64,000 nt of DNA from Chrysomallon squamiferum (GCA_012295275.1 CM022673.1:6525311-6589310), one strand, 5' to 3'; positions 22,736 through 38,802 are shown, counted from the stretch's first letter. The notes: a model not told the origin generated them from the sequence alone. Numbers and translations are program-made.

Positions 22736-23942
22736 CTAGGATAATCTTGAGACACAGTGTGATGATATGAGGCTTAAGACATTGCACTGTACCAGTAAAA
22801 CAGTAAACACAGTCACTAGAATTAATGCTACATTTGAAGAAAGTCTCTCTGATGAAGAATCGTCTTCGATTACTATTATGTTGTTGTCCGGAGGTTGTGT
22901 TGTTTTTTTCACAATGGGCAAGGTCGGAGGTTGAGGTTGTGTCGGTTTTGGAGCTTTGGTTGGAACGGGACATAACATGTTGTCTGCATTCCGTAACCAG
23001 ATGTGGAGCCCAAACACACGGAAATCCGGGTTGAACATGCATGGTGGCAGCTGTTTGGTTTGGAATGTGAACTGCAATGAAAAAAGATTTAAAATATGGA
23101 AAAATAAAAAATAAAAAAAATAAACATTAAATTAATAATAATAAATTATTGTTCTTATGAATTGCCTTTTTCAAAATGTGAGATAACAATCCTTCTCTGT
23201 TTACCCAAATTATACTTCAGACTCCTTTTCAAAATGATTTTCAGACACAATTTAATAATTATATATATATATATATATTTAATTTAATTATGTTGGTGTT
23301 TGTATTATTTACAGGATTAAAATATACGTTCAGCTTAGCATATAAAAAGAAATAATAAAAAATATACTTGCATGGCAACATGAAAAGAAAATCATAATTA
23401 AGTATTCTTGTATAATTTATCGATACTATAACCAAAAAAAAAGGTAAACAGATATTTCTCTAATTTAATTAATTTACAATCTACTTACTGGGTAGTACGG
23501 TGGACTGAGTTTGAACCATCTTAATTCATCGTTGTTGTACTTGTATGTAGGGGGAGTTCCTTGGAACAGCCAGCCAAATGCACCGAGTTGACCCTGTGAG
23601 TTGTACATGAGGAAAACTGGATACAGCTTCTCACATGGCTGTTTGGGGGTCAGGTTTTTAAAATAGTGCAGCCCTGAAATAAATAATTATTATTAATAAT
23701 TCAGAAATGATTAAACATATTGGTTGATTATGACCAAGTTTGTAATTAATTCATTTTTTATGGCAAGGTTATTTTGCTTTGATGTTGTTTTATTATTATT
23801 GTTATTGTTTGTTGTTGTTGTTTTTTTTTTTTTTATGTTTTGTTTTTAGAGTTACATAGAAAAGAAGATTATTCAACAAAATAATAAAAATAATGAAAAA
23901 ATAAACCATGTGGTTTTTATATATGTTACAAAACATCATTAC

Positions 23943-23981
<39 letters not shown>

Positions 23982-26900
23982 TATTATTATTATTATTATT
24001 ATTTACCCATTTTTGGAATACAGCTTCCCTGTTTCCATTGTGAAGAGAGTCTTCTAGACTCGAGTGGTATTCTCTCATACTGCTTCTCCACGTTGTAACC
24101 CATCTGTATGTACAGACCTTTCCCTGGGTGCACATTGTAAGCATAGGGGCTGCAGATCAGACTGGGGTGTTTGAAATATGCTGCAAGACAAACAGATAAT
24201 AGACTTTTATGCATTTTGATTACTTATATATAAATATGTTTTCATGATTAGATCATTATCTATATACATAAACATATGTATATGTATTTCCTTATATGTG
24301 TGTGTGTGTGTTTAAAAATTGTTATTATTTTTTTTTAGTAGTAGTAGTAGTAGTAATCCTGTTACTAACAGCAACAACATTATTAATAAAGTTTCTAACT
24401 AATTACTTTTGTAATTCTTTATATCAACTTACATATTATATGTAAAGAAGAAAAAATTCACAAACAATTATTAACTGAATTTAATTATATAGTAATATAC
24501 ATGTCTTCTCGTTATATTTCATTTCTCTGTTTACAGAATGTATAAGCTCCTAAGCAGTATATAACCATAATAACATATTAACTTGGTTTTCTAATGACAG
24601 CTTTTAACATAACACCAAGTAACACTTTTAATATTTTATTTATAATTGTTTCTCGTTACATCCACAACCAAGATTGAAAGAAAATATTAACTCAAATCAG
24701 TGAATATATTTATTTCATTTCTTTTCCAAATATTTGTAATTAACTGTAAACTGCAACATCTGCTATTAACATGACAAATTTTTAATAACTTTTTTTTTTT
24801 TTTTTTTCATCCAGTATGTAATATTTGCAATCAAGACGATAACACATATCGCCAGTGGGGAAAAGAAAACACTAATTTGACTGAAAATATTGTTGACATT
24901 GTTGTTGACATAAAATGTTGCTGATGCTGTTAATTCCTTCAACTGTTTCTTGAGCAAACAAAGTATTTCCAGATCGCCGTTGTGACAGATGCTGTGTGAA
25001 ACCCGACATGTCTGTGAGACAAATATCGCAACTAATGGGTACTTGTTTTCTTTGATTCGACTATGATCTGGAGGGAAAATGATGTCTTTCGGTTGCTATG
25101 ATGTTTGGGAGGCTTCGTTGTGATCATGATGTTGTCATGTCACAGATGGAGATTAACATGTGGAGTGATGACAAAGACAAAATATTACAAATTTATTTTT
25201 GAAAAGATATGAACCTTTTTTGTTCATAATTTCTTCTTCTTATTATTATTATTGCTATTATTATTATCATCATCATCATCATCATCATTATTATTACTGT
25301 TACTGTTTCTGTAAGACACAACTGATTATTAACTTTTTATATGCTTAGGTGTGACCTACAAAATTCTAGGATATCTTCTCCTTAATACTTGATAAATTAT
25401 TATTATTAAATTAATATAACACCAAACAGTATGCTTGGATTCGAAATCCATTCATAGAAATTTCAGATGATGCTAGTTTAACATTAACCGAAGAAGAAGA
25501 GCTAGCAGCTGTATCCACCAACAGTGGATTGAAGATTAAATATAAGGAATCTATTTTGGATTTCAATAAGAGAAGAATACCAGTCAATATCCCAAAAAGC
25601 TGTAGCCATTTTACTGCAATTTTCAACATCATATTTATGTGAATTAGGATTTTCCAACTCTCATCAACATCAAGTGCAAAAAAAGAACAAATCTTCAGTC
25701 TATTGACAAGGAAATGAGAGTTTGCTTATTACACACACATCCCAACATTGAAGAAATTGCCCAGACAGGTCAGGCTCACAAAATAGATGATAAATAAAGG
25801 TATAAACCCTTCTTTCAGTTATTTCTGTATTTTTTTACATTTTGCATTATGTTTCTTAGCATTTTGTGTGTTGTGAACCCACAATTTTTTGTAAGGCTTC
25901 AAGTGTGCCCTGACTGCAAAAAGTTTGAGAATCACTGAGTCAGATGAACATGAAAACAAAATAATATCATTTTATTTATTTATTTATTTACTTATTTACT
26001 TTCTTTTTTTTTTGTTTTTTTTTTTGTTTTTTGTTTGTTAACATGAAGTCAAAATAATATATATATATATATATATTTTTTTTTTTTTAATTATCACTTA
26101 TTCATTTATTTATAATATTTTTGTAGAATTATAATATGAAACAGGCCATCTACTCTTACTTATTAATTAACTGCTAAAGGATAGTAAAGTCTACACCTTC
26201 TCACAGGCAGCAGTTATATAAACTCGTCATTGGAAGGAATGTTAAATGACCCACACAATTCACTGACAAGGATAGATCCTCTCTCCATTTCCAGACACAC
26301 CATACACCATCTCTCTAACCACTGAACTAAACAGTTTGATTCACAGAGCACTAACTGACAGAAAGTGCCAGACAGTATAAACATATTCTGCTATCTCTTG
26401 TGTTTTGATGTTTGTCTGTCAAATACTTGTATTGTTGACAGGTGTATCCAGTACAGGAGAAAAAACACATGCCAACACCATCTTTCATCTTCTCCTTGTT
26501 TTCCTGTAAGTACTGGTATGTTGTCCTTGTTATTAGAACACTTTGATGAAGTCAACTGAAAGGAAGAGCTATCTTGTCGCCATGACAATAGGCTCTTTTT
26601 TGCTGCGGAGCTACAGGAAGTGATCAGGATAGGTCTGTTGACTTGTGCGTCTGCTTTTTGTTTTCTTTTTCCTTTGTCTTTTATTTTTATCTTTGCCATT
26701 ATTTTTTCAACATTTTCTTCTCTTCTGTCACTCTTTTTTTAAAAAATACTTTTCATTCTCTAATGTATATCTTTAATACTTGCTGGATATTTTTAAGTTC
26801 CTGGCAGTGTGTGTGTGTGTGTGTGTGTCTTTGTGGGTGGGTAAAGGTCATGGTAAGTGTTGTCCTATCTTGAAAAACAATTAAAAGCAGCTGATGAAAG

Positions 26901-28290
26901 GCTGCAGAAAATTATTTCATAATCATAATAAGAGAACATAAAATAACTGTAAATATGTTGCAGTGCCATTAAAGTAAATAAATAGTCATCAGTTCATCAA
27001 AATTTAATTGGTTCTTTGTAAAACATACGTGGTCTCAGAATTATAGTACATTAGAGTAATAATATATAAAATTTTCATTCAATCATCATCTATCCATCCA
27101 ACCATCCATCCATTCATTTGTGCATTTATTTGTTCTTATTCTTTGAAGTTTTATGACCTACCTGTTATTATGTACATTTGGATTCCTTTTATGTTGGTCT
27201 CTGTGCTCAGCAGAATTGGTGGGATGACATCAGCAGGTGGTAGTTTTATTGTCTCGTTGCGTGAATTGAAGCCAAGCATGTTGCTGGGAATCTGCAAAAT
27301 TCAAGATGAAAATGAACATGAAAATAACTCGGTAGAATGTCTGAATAGGATGGATGTCTGTCCAGAACAGGAAAAGTCAGTGGCAGTTCGAGAGTTTCTG
27401 TATTAGCGGGGTTGCAGTCAGATTGGAAAGAAAGGTTTATGTCGGTTACAGAATTTCTACAAAGGAAGAGTGGCAGCTTGGTTGAAAGAACAAGTCAGTG
27501 GCAGTTCTACAGCTTTTATAAAGAATGGGTTTGCAGTCAGACTGGAAGAGAAAGTTTTTAGTAGCTGTTACAGAATATCTATATAGAAGGGATGACATTT
27601 TTAAGGAAATCCATGGTGGTTCTAAGCAGGGTGGCACTTTGGCTGGAAGAAAAATAATTCAGTAGCATTGAGATGGCAAGATTGACTAAATGTATGGTCA
27701 GATCAGGAAATTGGTAGTATCTCAGAACTTTGTAGAAAGAGTTGCTAGAGGATGGCAGCATTCTTTGAAGATGTGGCTAGAGGAAAATGATGACAGGACG
27801 AAAAGATTTTTAGTGAAGGACTGACAGTGTATATGCAGTTAAGGAAAACTGATATAACCATTACTGTTAACATTATTTTTATTGTAATGAAATTCTAATA
27901 ATAATAATAATAATTAATCAACATAGCCATGAACATATAAATGAATGAAAAGTATTATTGAAACAATAATAATGTAATGCAGTTACATCAGTATACATAA
28001 AAACAGGGTAGATTTGGAGGAGAGTTTGATCAAGCAAGTACAGATTTCAGAATCCTTGATGCAGCCACTGGAAAAATCATATTGTTTTGTATCATACATT
28101 CAGTTAATTTGTGATGGAAGTAGAACAATAGTGTGTGAAGAACTGTCTTCATATTTAATTAATTAAATGTTACACATGTCACAACGGAATAATAAAAATG
28201 TTGTTTCCATGCAGTAATTTAATTTTGCTTTTCTCTTTGAAGTAAAAATTCCCTGTTATTTAAAAAAAAATTTTTTTTTTATTTATTTAT

Positions 28291-28330
<40 letters not shown>

Positions 28331-30071
28331 TTTTTTTTTTTATGTAATATAATGTTTGTTTTATTATTAATTTTTGAAGCTTGAGTTCACTATGTAGAAA
28401 CTGAAATATTTTATACTGTAAAAATAACATCTAGTCATTTTATTGGTATTTTATATAACTGTTAATATTTACATTTTGTACCTAGCCATCCAGTGATGGA
28501 TTCAGAATAATGTATTTACATTTCAGAACATTTGTTTTTACTTTCTTTTGTTTCCATGACAGTGTAAATACATTATAGTAGTAAAGATACTAAAACAACA
28601 AGCTATCACCAACTTCAGGAACATGACAAGAACAATAGTACATCAAGAGCACATCACTCTACAAAGACTTTGTAAATAGCCTCCCTTTTGATAAAAATGG
28701 AAGTCAGCATTGAGGAACGTTTTTCCCAATCAAAACAAACTACTGTATTATTAATCTGTGCACCATGATGATAAAATCTATTCATTTCTCTTCTACTTTT
28801 GCCTTCTGTTTCTTTATTTTTCTCTCACACATAGTTTTAACACAGCAAATTACAGGACACATTATACAGCCCTGTGTCAACAAGCCTCTGTGTTTGTTTT
28901 ACTGTGTTAAGATCAATGCATTGTACTAAACTGTGGTCTCAGAAAATAAAGATGTGTTTGAACAGTGATGTCATTCAGTACAGAACATTTAAGTCTTTTA
29001 TACCTACTTCACTGTGTTTCGACATGTTTCTCGAATTTAAATGATCTTTCTTTTTATTTCTTCTCCTTCCCAACAATAAGAAATTATTTTCAGTCAATAC
29101 AGTTCCTTGATGGCTGTAGCTATATGACAAAAAGTGACTGAATGAGAGATGAAGGGATACAGGATCAATCCTTGGTTAGAAAATATTTTGTAAGAATATT
29201 TTATAATGTGGATTTCCTCTTGTATAATATATTTTAAAAAGATCACTGACACCTGTTAATTTTTAATATAGAAAGAAAATGTCGTTAAGTAGCATTTCAA
29301 AAAAATTATTTGCCAATTCCAACCTATGCTTCAAGATTATTTTCAATTTTTTTTTTTCTAAAGATGTTTATAATATAAATGTATTAATTTTACATTTTAT
29401 GCTAAAACATATTTTCATTGTCAAACAGATAGTAATACTACATTAAATTTGAACTTTTTAATCAAATATTTTCACACAAAGCTTTAAAATTCTTTGGTCG
29501 TGGGCTTTTAGATACACCCCCTACCAAATATAATGTATTTGATATATTAAAGATTGCACATTAAAAATAAATACACTTTCATTGCCAAACACAACAACAA
29601 CAGAAAAAAAGTTTTGTTTTTGAAATCAAATATTCCAATCGAAAGATTTGAAATTCCTATGCTTGCAACATGTTTGTGATATATTAAAGACTACACTTCA
29701 TGGTTAAATATATTTTAGCAGGAATTGCCTTGTCCTGGGATTTAAGTAGAAAGATGATCCTTAAATATTTGAACACTGGAGTTGGGTGATGGATAGTTCA
29801 TTCCGTTACTCATTGGTACAGAGAATCAATAGTCGAGATCATACACGCTTCTCAGATCCATGCCTCTATACACTGAGCAAATATTCCACCAGCATGCCTT
29901 GAGTACTCCAATATCGGCAACGCGATCTGCCACTAAAATCTTGGTAGAAATCTTATGGCAATTTACGACTATGTACTCTTGTAATAAGTGTTGTTTTCCT
30001 TGAAAATTCTGCAGTCGAAAGTGTTTGTGTAATTAAGCAATAACGAAATGGTTTTGCAATACTTTCGGGGG

Positions 30072-30109
<38 letters not shown>

Positions 30110-31069
30110 GTTTTCAAAAGGACTGTGTGTGTTTCTTGAACAATGCTGTTTTGCTTAAAGTTGCGTTCAATGTAATTTTTTTTTTTTTTTTCTCTTTCAA
30201 TTAAGGACTCGATAAAATAAAAATAATGAATTAAAATCATAAATAAGTACTTCTTTTACATTTTATCATCAAGATAACTGTTCTATTATTAAATAAAAAC
30301 AAGCCACAAATATGTTGACAACAAAATCAATTAAACTGTTCATTTCTCGGAGCTTGATGGCCATAAGTAGCTTATTATTATTATTATTTTTTAATATTTG
30401 TTTTTACCTTTCTCTCCATTATTTAATCTTCAATTACATTTTTAAACATGAAAGCTTTTCATATTCAGTATTATTTCCATTTCATTTGCTTTCAAACTTC
30501 TTAATTTTATTAATTTGAATTCACAGCATTCAAGAATGTAAATATGATTCTAAAATAAAATATTAGATTGTATTTATACTTGTGTATTGCTCAGGTCAGT
30601 AGTACCAACAATCCAGTCACAGTTTTTTTAATCTTTATCCAGCTATTGTATATAGCTGTATCTGCAAAATCTTTCTTTTTCTTCTTTTCTTATTTGTTCC
30701 ATGAAACCAATGAAAATATATTTAACCTTGCAGCAAAATCTCAAGCAGAAAATTTAATTTCACACCATTTCTGTAAATTTGTATTTATTTTTTTTAAATG
30801 GCAGTCCTTTATAATTATGTTAACAGTAAGCATGCCCCTTGGACTCTTTCCTGTTCCTGTTGTATAACAATAAGTGAGTGCATGTGGCCTTGCGTGCATG
30901 TCTGCGTTTGAAACATAATATAAAAGTATTTAGTTAAACTAAATTTATTTATTCATTTTCACTGTTTCTTTTTATTATTATTCCTCTTTCTTTTTCTTAA
31001 CATTTTCTGCTTCCATCTTTAAATCTTTTCTTTTTTTCCTTTCCTTCTTTTTTTTCTCTGGCTAACCAC

Positions 31070-31114
<45 letters not shown>

Positions 31115-34100
31115 TCTCACTCACTCTCACTTTCCCTATCTTTATATTTTCAAAACTAGTAAACAACTATTTATATAACACAACTCCAAACATTATACAC
31201 CTCATTTAATCCAATTACCAAAAGCCTCTGTCTTAAATAACATGACCAGGAGGAGGATATATGTGTTATTTTTATTTTTTTTTTTTTTCCCTTTAAATAC
31301 AAGCCGATGCAGGGACGAAAAACTCTCATATCAGACTGTCAATAAGACAGCACAATAACAATCTCTTTGCCTATCATCCCCATTATACTAATATCACCAC
31401 CAGCAATAAATCATCGCATGTAATTATAAGATTTGTTCTTTGAGAGTGTGTCTCGAGGTCTATCCGGCATGGCAGCCTGTTAACTGTTCAGTTTCAGCCT
31501 ACACTGTTTGATCGGAACAGTAATGATTTTCTGTACGTTTACGTCTCCATGTCAAAGAATGCTACCAAAGTGGACGTTTTCGTCGTCGTTTTTGACTTTG
31601 TGTTGTTGTGTGGGAGTCTGTGACTGCTGTAGTTTTTATGCTGTTGTTGTTTTTATTATTTGTATTTATTTTTTGTATAATGTTGTTATTGCTCTTGTTA
31701 TTAGTTTTTGTTATTTATTTATTATTAAAATTTTATTTATTGTTTTTTTTTTTTTTGTTAAATGAAAATAATAAATAAAATACTAAAGCACACACCTACA
31801 CACACACACAAAACAAACATACACATAAAACCCAAATAATTTCATAGCTTAAAATTAGATAAACCAACAGAAAACTCTAATATAAATATATATATATATA
31901 CACATATTTGTTTTTCAGTGTTAACTCTATATATATTCTAGTAGGCTAGCACTGAGAATTTCAATTTACTTTCTACAAATTGATACTTTATGATCTTCTA
32001 AAGTTACCGAAACACCCAAATTAGCAGACAACACCACAGCACCGGTTTTTGCCTAATACAACAAATTCCACTCAGGAAATAGTGGGTCTCCTGGGCATAT
32101 TAAGACAACTTTCAGCTGTTTTTGGTGGCCAATCGAGTAATTGGCAATAATCTTTAACATAGGTCTGTCCGATTTTCAATACATTTTGCCTGCCATTTCT
32201 TTCCCCAAGGAATGTTCAGCTTGCTTCCAGTTTGGTGTTGGCTTGATGGCTGGATCAGTGATCAGAAAAATTAGACTAGGTAGTTTAAGACAGTAAACAG
32301 TGATAGTAGAAATTCATTAACTCGTTAATAGTACATTATAGTCAGCCTAGCAGAGTTATTCTAAATAGTTTTACACAGTAAATAATAATAGTAGAACGAA
32401 ATAATTAATTCAGTACTAGTACACATTTGTCAGCCTAAACTAGATAAATGTAGATATGATAATGGTAGTAACAAGTGATACAAAATTTCATGACTAGTAT
32501 ACACTAAAATTAAACTGGATGGTTTTGACATCAACAAATAATATCACTAGAAATTCATTACTAGTAGTAGTACACTTTACTGGACCTAGTAGAATTAAAC
32601 TGGATATTCTGAGGAAGATACAGTGATGAAACCATTGCTTAATAGAATTAAAGAATTAAAAAGAATTTTAGTCTGAATTTAGAAATGAAGGTAATAAAAT
32701 GATTATTAAATTGGCTTCAGGTGATGAATTGTCAGGACTTAGCAGATTTAGCAATATTTCACCATGAATGAATACACTTACATAAAACCTACTGATAGAT
32801 GATAAATGTTAGTCAAAAGCAGAATTAAAGATTGTTTCAGAAATTTGTAAAGGAGAGAGCCATTAATAAGATAGATCTCTGAAGTCTAAATAACCTACAA
32901 AAATAAATTTAAAAATAATAAAAAAATATATATATATATACATTATTAAATTAACAAAACTTTTAAAATTAAAGTAAACCAGAATTCCAAAACTACAAAC
33001 ATTAAAGTTTGTTTACAGTTTCGTTGATTGTCAAAAGTGAATTATTTGCTTGGGTGTTGTTAAATATTTACTGATTCATTCAACCCCTGAGAGCATTGTT
33101 CTGTTTTTTTTTTTTTTGTTAAATTTACCATTTAATTTTAATACATCAATTTTTTAATACATTATCAGACAAATTTCAAGTTGTAAAGTCATGAGTTCCT
33201 TTATTAATAGTTGTCTACTCCATCTTGGTTGGATTTGGTCTCCAAAGCAATCACTTAAACTTCTGGCAGTCTACAACTTGCCAAAGGTGACAGAGTTATC
33301 CCCCCAGGAGTAGATCAAAGAGAATCAAGTCAATGAATCAAAATAAAAAATGTCTGCCATTCTCCATGTTTAGACTGGTCTTCAGACAATTCTCCCTGGA
33401 CTGGTTCTCTTACAGTTCTTTTTAGACTAGTTTTTATGTAGTTCTGTTTAGACTGCTTTTCAAACAATGTTCCTCTATTTTAGACTATTTTTCAGTCATT
33501 TCCATTTGACTGGTTTTAAAACAGTTTTGTTTAGACTGGCTTCCATATAATACTCTTATTTTTGTTCTTTTCTTTTTCAAAGATGCATTTTAATATGATT
33601 ATTTCTGGTTGGATTTAATTTCATGTAAAAGAAATTCTCTAGTTTGATTCATTTTACACATCTTTCTTTCATTCCATATCTCTGTACCTCTCACTATATT
33701 TCCTGTCTCTCCCATCCATCTTTTTCTCCTACTTTTCATTATCACATTGTAATATTGTTTCTCTTTCTTTCTCCCTGTTGGTTTCAAATAATAACCTTCC
33801 AAACATTTAATTTTACATAATAAGTCAATAATGGAAAAAAAACACATCAATTTTCTTTCTAAAACCACAGACCATAAGGCTCCATATTAATGTTTTCCTC
33901 AAGCTTTTCCAATTGCAATTACGAATTTTTTATTTCTGTTTCTTTCAACTTTTTTGTTGTTGTTGTTCTGTTTTGTTTTTTAACTCTTTTTTTTTTTTCT
34001 TAAAAATATTGATATGTTCTTAAATTCTACCTGAAGTTTGCTAAATTGGAAATGACAAGTGAAAAACTTAATTTTGTTTGAAGAAGTGGAAATGGTTTGG

Positions 34101-35697
34101 GTGGTTTTCCTTTTCTTTTTTCTAATTTTATTATTATTATTACCTTTTTTGTTGATGTTGTTGTTTAAATTTTATTTATCTCTCTTGTTATATACATTGA
34201 TTTAGTTACTTTTTAAAATTTTGTTTACCAATAATTGTTGATGACATTTTATTGGTTGTTTTTTTATAAAAGACTACTGAAAAACATAAAAAATTTTCTT
34301 TCTTGAAATATGGATTTTTCAAATTGTAAATGAAGCATTTAATGTAATGTGTTAAACCTACTGCATACATGTTTAATGTTTTAAAACTTAGCTTGAATTT
34401 TAGCATTTTATTATCAACAGTGACAAGAAATTAAATCTCCAGACATCTTTCTTATTTCTTGGAAATTCTTTATTTTTGTGAAAGGGGCCGTTTGGTTCAA
34501 ACTCTTGTGCAACTGCAGTCATGATTCTAATTTCCTCTATATTATTTAAGAATCTCTGAAATTAAATTTTCATCAGTCCAGCATGATGCCTGGGTATCAC
34601 TTGTTTTTACCATAGCTCATTAGATGGCAATATCCATCCCCCATAGTGAAGGGATTAGGGATATATTGAAATGCAACCCATTCATTTGGTTGTTGAAAGA
34701 TGTTATTTCATTGGTAGGTTTTAAGCAAAAACATCACTGATTGGTTGAATTACAGTAACAGTTTGACTGCTGTTTACAATAAAGTAACAGTTTTGAAAGA
34801 TGCTATTTCATTGCTATTTTTTGTTTTATGTAGCCGTAACAGAAATTATACATATATAAAAAATATATCAAATGAATTGCAAACTCATGTTGTCTATTTT
34901 TGAGAATTTGGCTACATAATGAAACTATTGATATTTTATTAATACACATGCTGTATCAAGTTAATACAGTTTGTAATAATAACCTTATTCAGTAACTGTA
35001 ATCAATTTTATTGCTTAATATTTTGGAATACAATGAATGTTGCAAAATAAAATTACTATTTTTAGTTTCCTATTTTTTTGATATATCTGTTTTGACTTTA
35101 TTTCCTATTATTATCTATTGACAAGAATGTTTTTTTATTGATGAGCTGTTTTTGTTGATGGAATTCTTTTATGGTGATTATTATTATTATTATTATTATT
35201 AACAGTATTAACAATATTATTTTATTATCAATTGTTGTTTTGTTTATTTTTTTAACTATCCAATTATGCATGTATTAACTTTAATTTTATTTAATGAAAT
35301 CTGTAGTCATTACTAATTAAATTATTTTATTTTCTAAATGCTCAGTACAAAATTAGAGACTTCAGTGATTAGCTGCAAGGAATTTTTTATAATCACCTTC
35401 CCATAATCAGCGTAATAAGTACCAAATGCTTTAATAAATGAGTCATCATGGAGAGGTTGGAATGGAAAAACAACCCCTAGTTTCACATGTTTCAGCATGA
35501 AGGATTGACCCTAATACCTATCGGACAGCATAACCATACTGCTACAGTGATTGTGTGTGTACATTTTAAGATATATACAAGAGACTGTTAGAAGGAAAAT
35601 GACTGTGAAATGAAACTAACAGGCAGGCAGAAGTCGGAACATTTAACAATCAATACTTGTTACCAGACTTCAGTAAAAAATACTTTAACAAGAAGTA

Positions 35698-35744
<47 letters not shown>

Positions 35745-36267
35745 GTGTTGTGTCTTTGAGTATATTTATGTTTATGCATTTGTGTGTGTAAGTTGTATGC
35801 GTTATATATAATGAATGTTTTTGGTGTGAATAATGTAAATAAATGTATATATGAAGGTATGTGTGAATGTCTGTGCATATGTTTTAGTCTTTTTGTAAGG
35901 TTTCTTGTCCAGAATTCAGAATATACAAAAATCAATATATATATTCGATCAGACACATAAATTAGGAAATCTGTGTGACACTGCATCTGTCAACATACGC
36001 TAAAGAATGAGTAAGAACTCTTTAACAGGACATGTAGAATAAATGTCTGTCTGTAAGTCTGTCTGTAAGTCTGTCCATCTCCTCGTAAGACAATACAGTG
36101 CTCACTCCATGTATAAAAATGACGTCTCTGAGATTTCTTGTCACTTAGAACTTGTCTGTAAAAATATGAGCAGAAGAATAGAGTGAATTCAACTGTAACA
36201 AAAGGTTTTACTGGGCTGGAGTCTGTATGGAGCCAAATCCCTTCTTGTCTCTTTGGAGATGACAACG

Positions 36268-36299
<32 letters not shown>

Positions 36300-38712
36300 A
36301 AAAAGAAAAGAAAGAAAAAACCCCTGAATTCAGTATGAGACAGGTTTCATTTGACATGAAGACTTTTATTAGGTAAGAGCGATTTACATGAACTGAATCC
36401 TTCTTTGTAAATGGAATGTGGTTCAGCTCAGTGGTTAGAGAACTCATATAAAGAGTGATACTGAAAGATTTTATGTGGGATCATTAGTTTGTATTGTAGC
36501 ATATAGACAATTTCACATTCTTGACAGAGTCTCAACTGAAGATATATCAGAGGCCATGGTCATTGCTTTTGTGTGTATGTGTGTGTGTGGCTTTCAAATG
36601 CATTCTGCAAACATACAGTTAGCAAATTTTTTTTAAATAATAATACAACAGTAGTAACGAAAAATTAAAAACTGCGAGTACCAAAATTTAATAATAATTA
36701 ATACTCACAGTCATATGTACGTGCACAAAAACACATGTACATGCATGCATACATATACACACACACACACATTCATACACACATAAAAAAACAATAAATG
36801 AAATTTGAAATAAAATAACCAAAATAACATTCTGAAGATTATCAGAAGTAGATGATTGTTTCGTTGCATGGCAACCAAACATAAAAATACAATTGTTTGT
36901 CAGGGAATTGGTTTGTCTTTGGCAAAGAATATTATTAAGAAAAAAAAAAATCTCTTGAGAATTAATAGTAGAAAGCATGTACATGCAGCTAAAAAAGTAA
37001 TTTATATGCATGAAAAAAAAAAAAAAAAAAGGTTTCCTATTGAAATGACTCCACAGAATGATAAGAGGGATAAGGTGTTGAGTAAATATTATTTGGAAAA
37101 GCTGTTGGCATCCATATTTTTTTTCTCTCTAATACTTCAAAGTTTTATCAAGCATTAATAAGAAGACATAATGGTTTCTGGTTTTTCTGTTACAGAATAA
37201 ATATTTGTTAAAGAATTTCTTCAGAATTACATGATCTGAGAATTCAAATACACACACACACACACAGACACACTGATGTCTGTGTGTGTGTATGTAGATA
37301 TATATATATATATTAACAAGTGCTATTGGAATTCTCTACTCCTTGGCATCTCTTAATTACAGTCTCACCTCTGATATTTTCTTTCACTTTATTTGTGATA
37401 AAAACTGCTATTGAAATGAAGCAAACCTTAATAAGCTGAGTTCATTAGAACGAGAAGAAGTAGAAATGTTTGGCTGACAAAAACAATGTGATTGCAGTTG
37501 ACAGAATCAGGTGATTGCACGATGGAAAAAAAAAAAAAAATGAAAAGATTAAAAAAATAATGATTTTATCTCAAGGTGACTTGTTTTGTAAGCACATTTT
37601 TTATATATATATATATATAACCGTAGGTTCAATATCATTAACATACAGATTTATATATATATATAATTTTTTTTTTTTAAATATGTACAAATTTGATAGA
37701 ATGTTCCTGGGAACTACTTTATTACTTTTATATATCAGAAGTTTACTAGGCACTATTTTCTAATGAATACTTGACATCATCTTATTGTGCCTGGGCACCA
37801 AAATTATTTCTATAGGATTTGAGCTGAAATAGCGTGTTTTTTTTAAATTAAATCTGGATTTCAACACAGCATCATCTTGGCACCAAACATTACCATGTGC
37901 CTAGGCACCAGTTTTCCACCTTCAACTATTATACACTATAGACTTTCATAGCAAGTATCTGACACAAGTTTCTGTCATTTAAACGTACCAGATGACAGCA
38001 AGATGACAGATGTCAACAGTTTTCTCTTGATGACTTCTCTGCAGCCGGGAGGGTGATTACTGACGTGGGTTAAGCCAGGGTCTTTGAGTGGGCCATAAAG
38101 TTGATCAGTTCTCCACAGCGAGACCATTACATTTCACAGGAAGCTGTCCCTACTGGGGATGTTCTTAAACGCAGTTCACACTTAATGAAGCTTAGTGCTA
38201 GCATTTCTCTTCTTCTTCTTCTTTCTTCTTCTTTTTTTTTTTGATTGTTGTTAGTATTGTGGGTTTCCTGCCTGTCACTGAAGGAAAGGCAGCATTGTCT
38301 AAGTGTCATTTTACTTCAGTTTTCTCTGAAGAGGTTGATTCATAATGCATATGGTTTTGAGTACGATTGTTATATATATATATATATATATTTTTTTTAA
38401 ATATATTTAGTTATATATTCTTCTTTCTTTTTATCTTTTTTTATTGGTATAGTGGTATTTGGCCAATAATATGAAATGAATTGTAACCACGAATTTTGTT
38501 AAAAAAATCTATTTATCATTATGTTTGGTCAGTTGAAACCAAATTCTGTTTTTTATGTCCCCTTTTTTTTTTTTTTCCCAATTGTTTCTTTTTTCTGCTA
38601 TAATTTTTGTTTAGAGGCTAACTCTTTAAGAAACATTTGTCTCTTAATTTTGTTATATGTTATTTTTATGCTGAAGTCCACCAACCATTTTTCAAAATTT
38701 GTTTTATTTTTA

Positions 38713-38802
<90 letters not shown>

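Noticed and set aside
23937-24003. CRISPR-like regular array
   Set aside because: A simple trinucleotide microsatellite without spacers, in a eukaryotic intron.
23926-24144. Frame ending in poly-Asn/poly-Asp
   Set aside because: It is out of frame with the real exon 24007-24180 and reads through its splice donor into the trinucleotide array.
25411-25632. Minus-strand open frame of 73 codons
   Set aside because: It is the antisense of the hAT transposase remnant on the plus strand.
29770-29900. Possible SINE head on the minus strand (TTTGCTCAGTGTATAGAGGC)
   Set aside because: Only a weak box A-like match, with no box B or body that could be followed.
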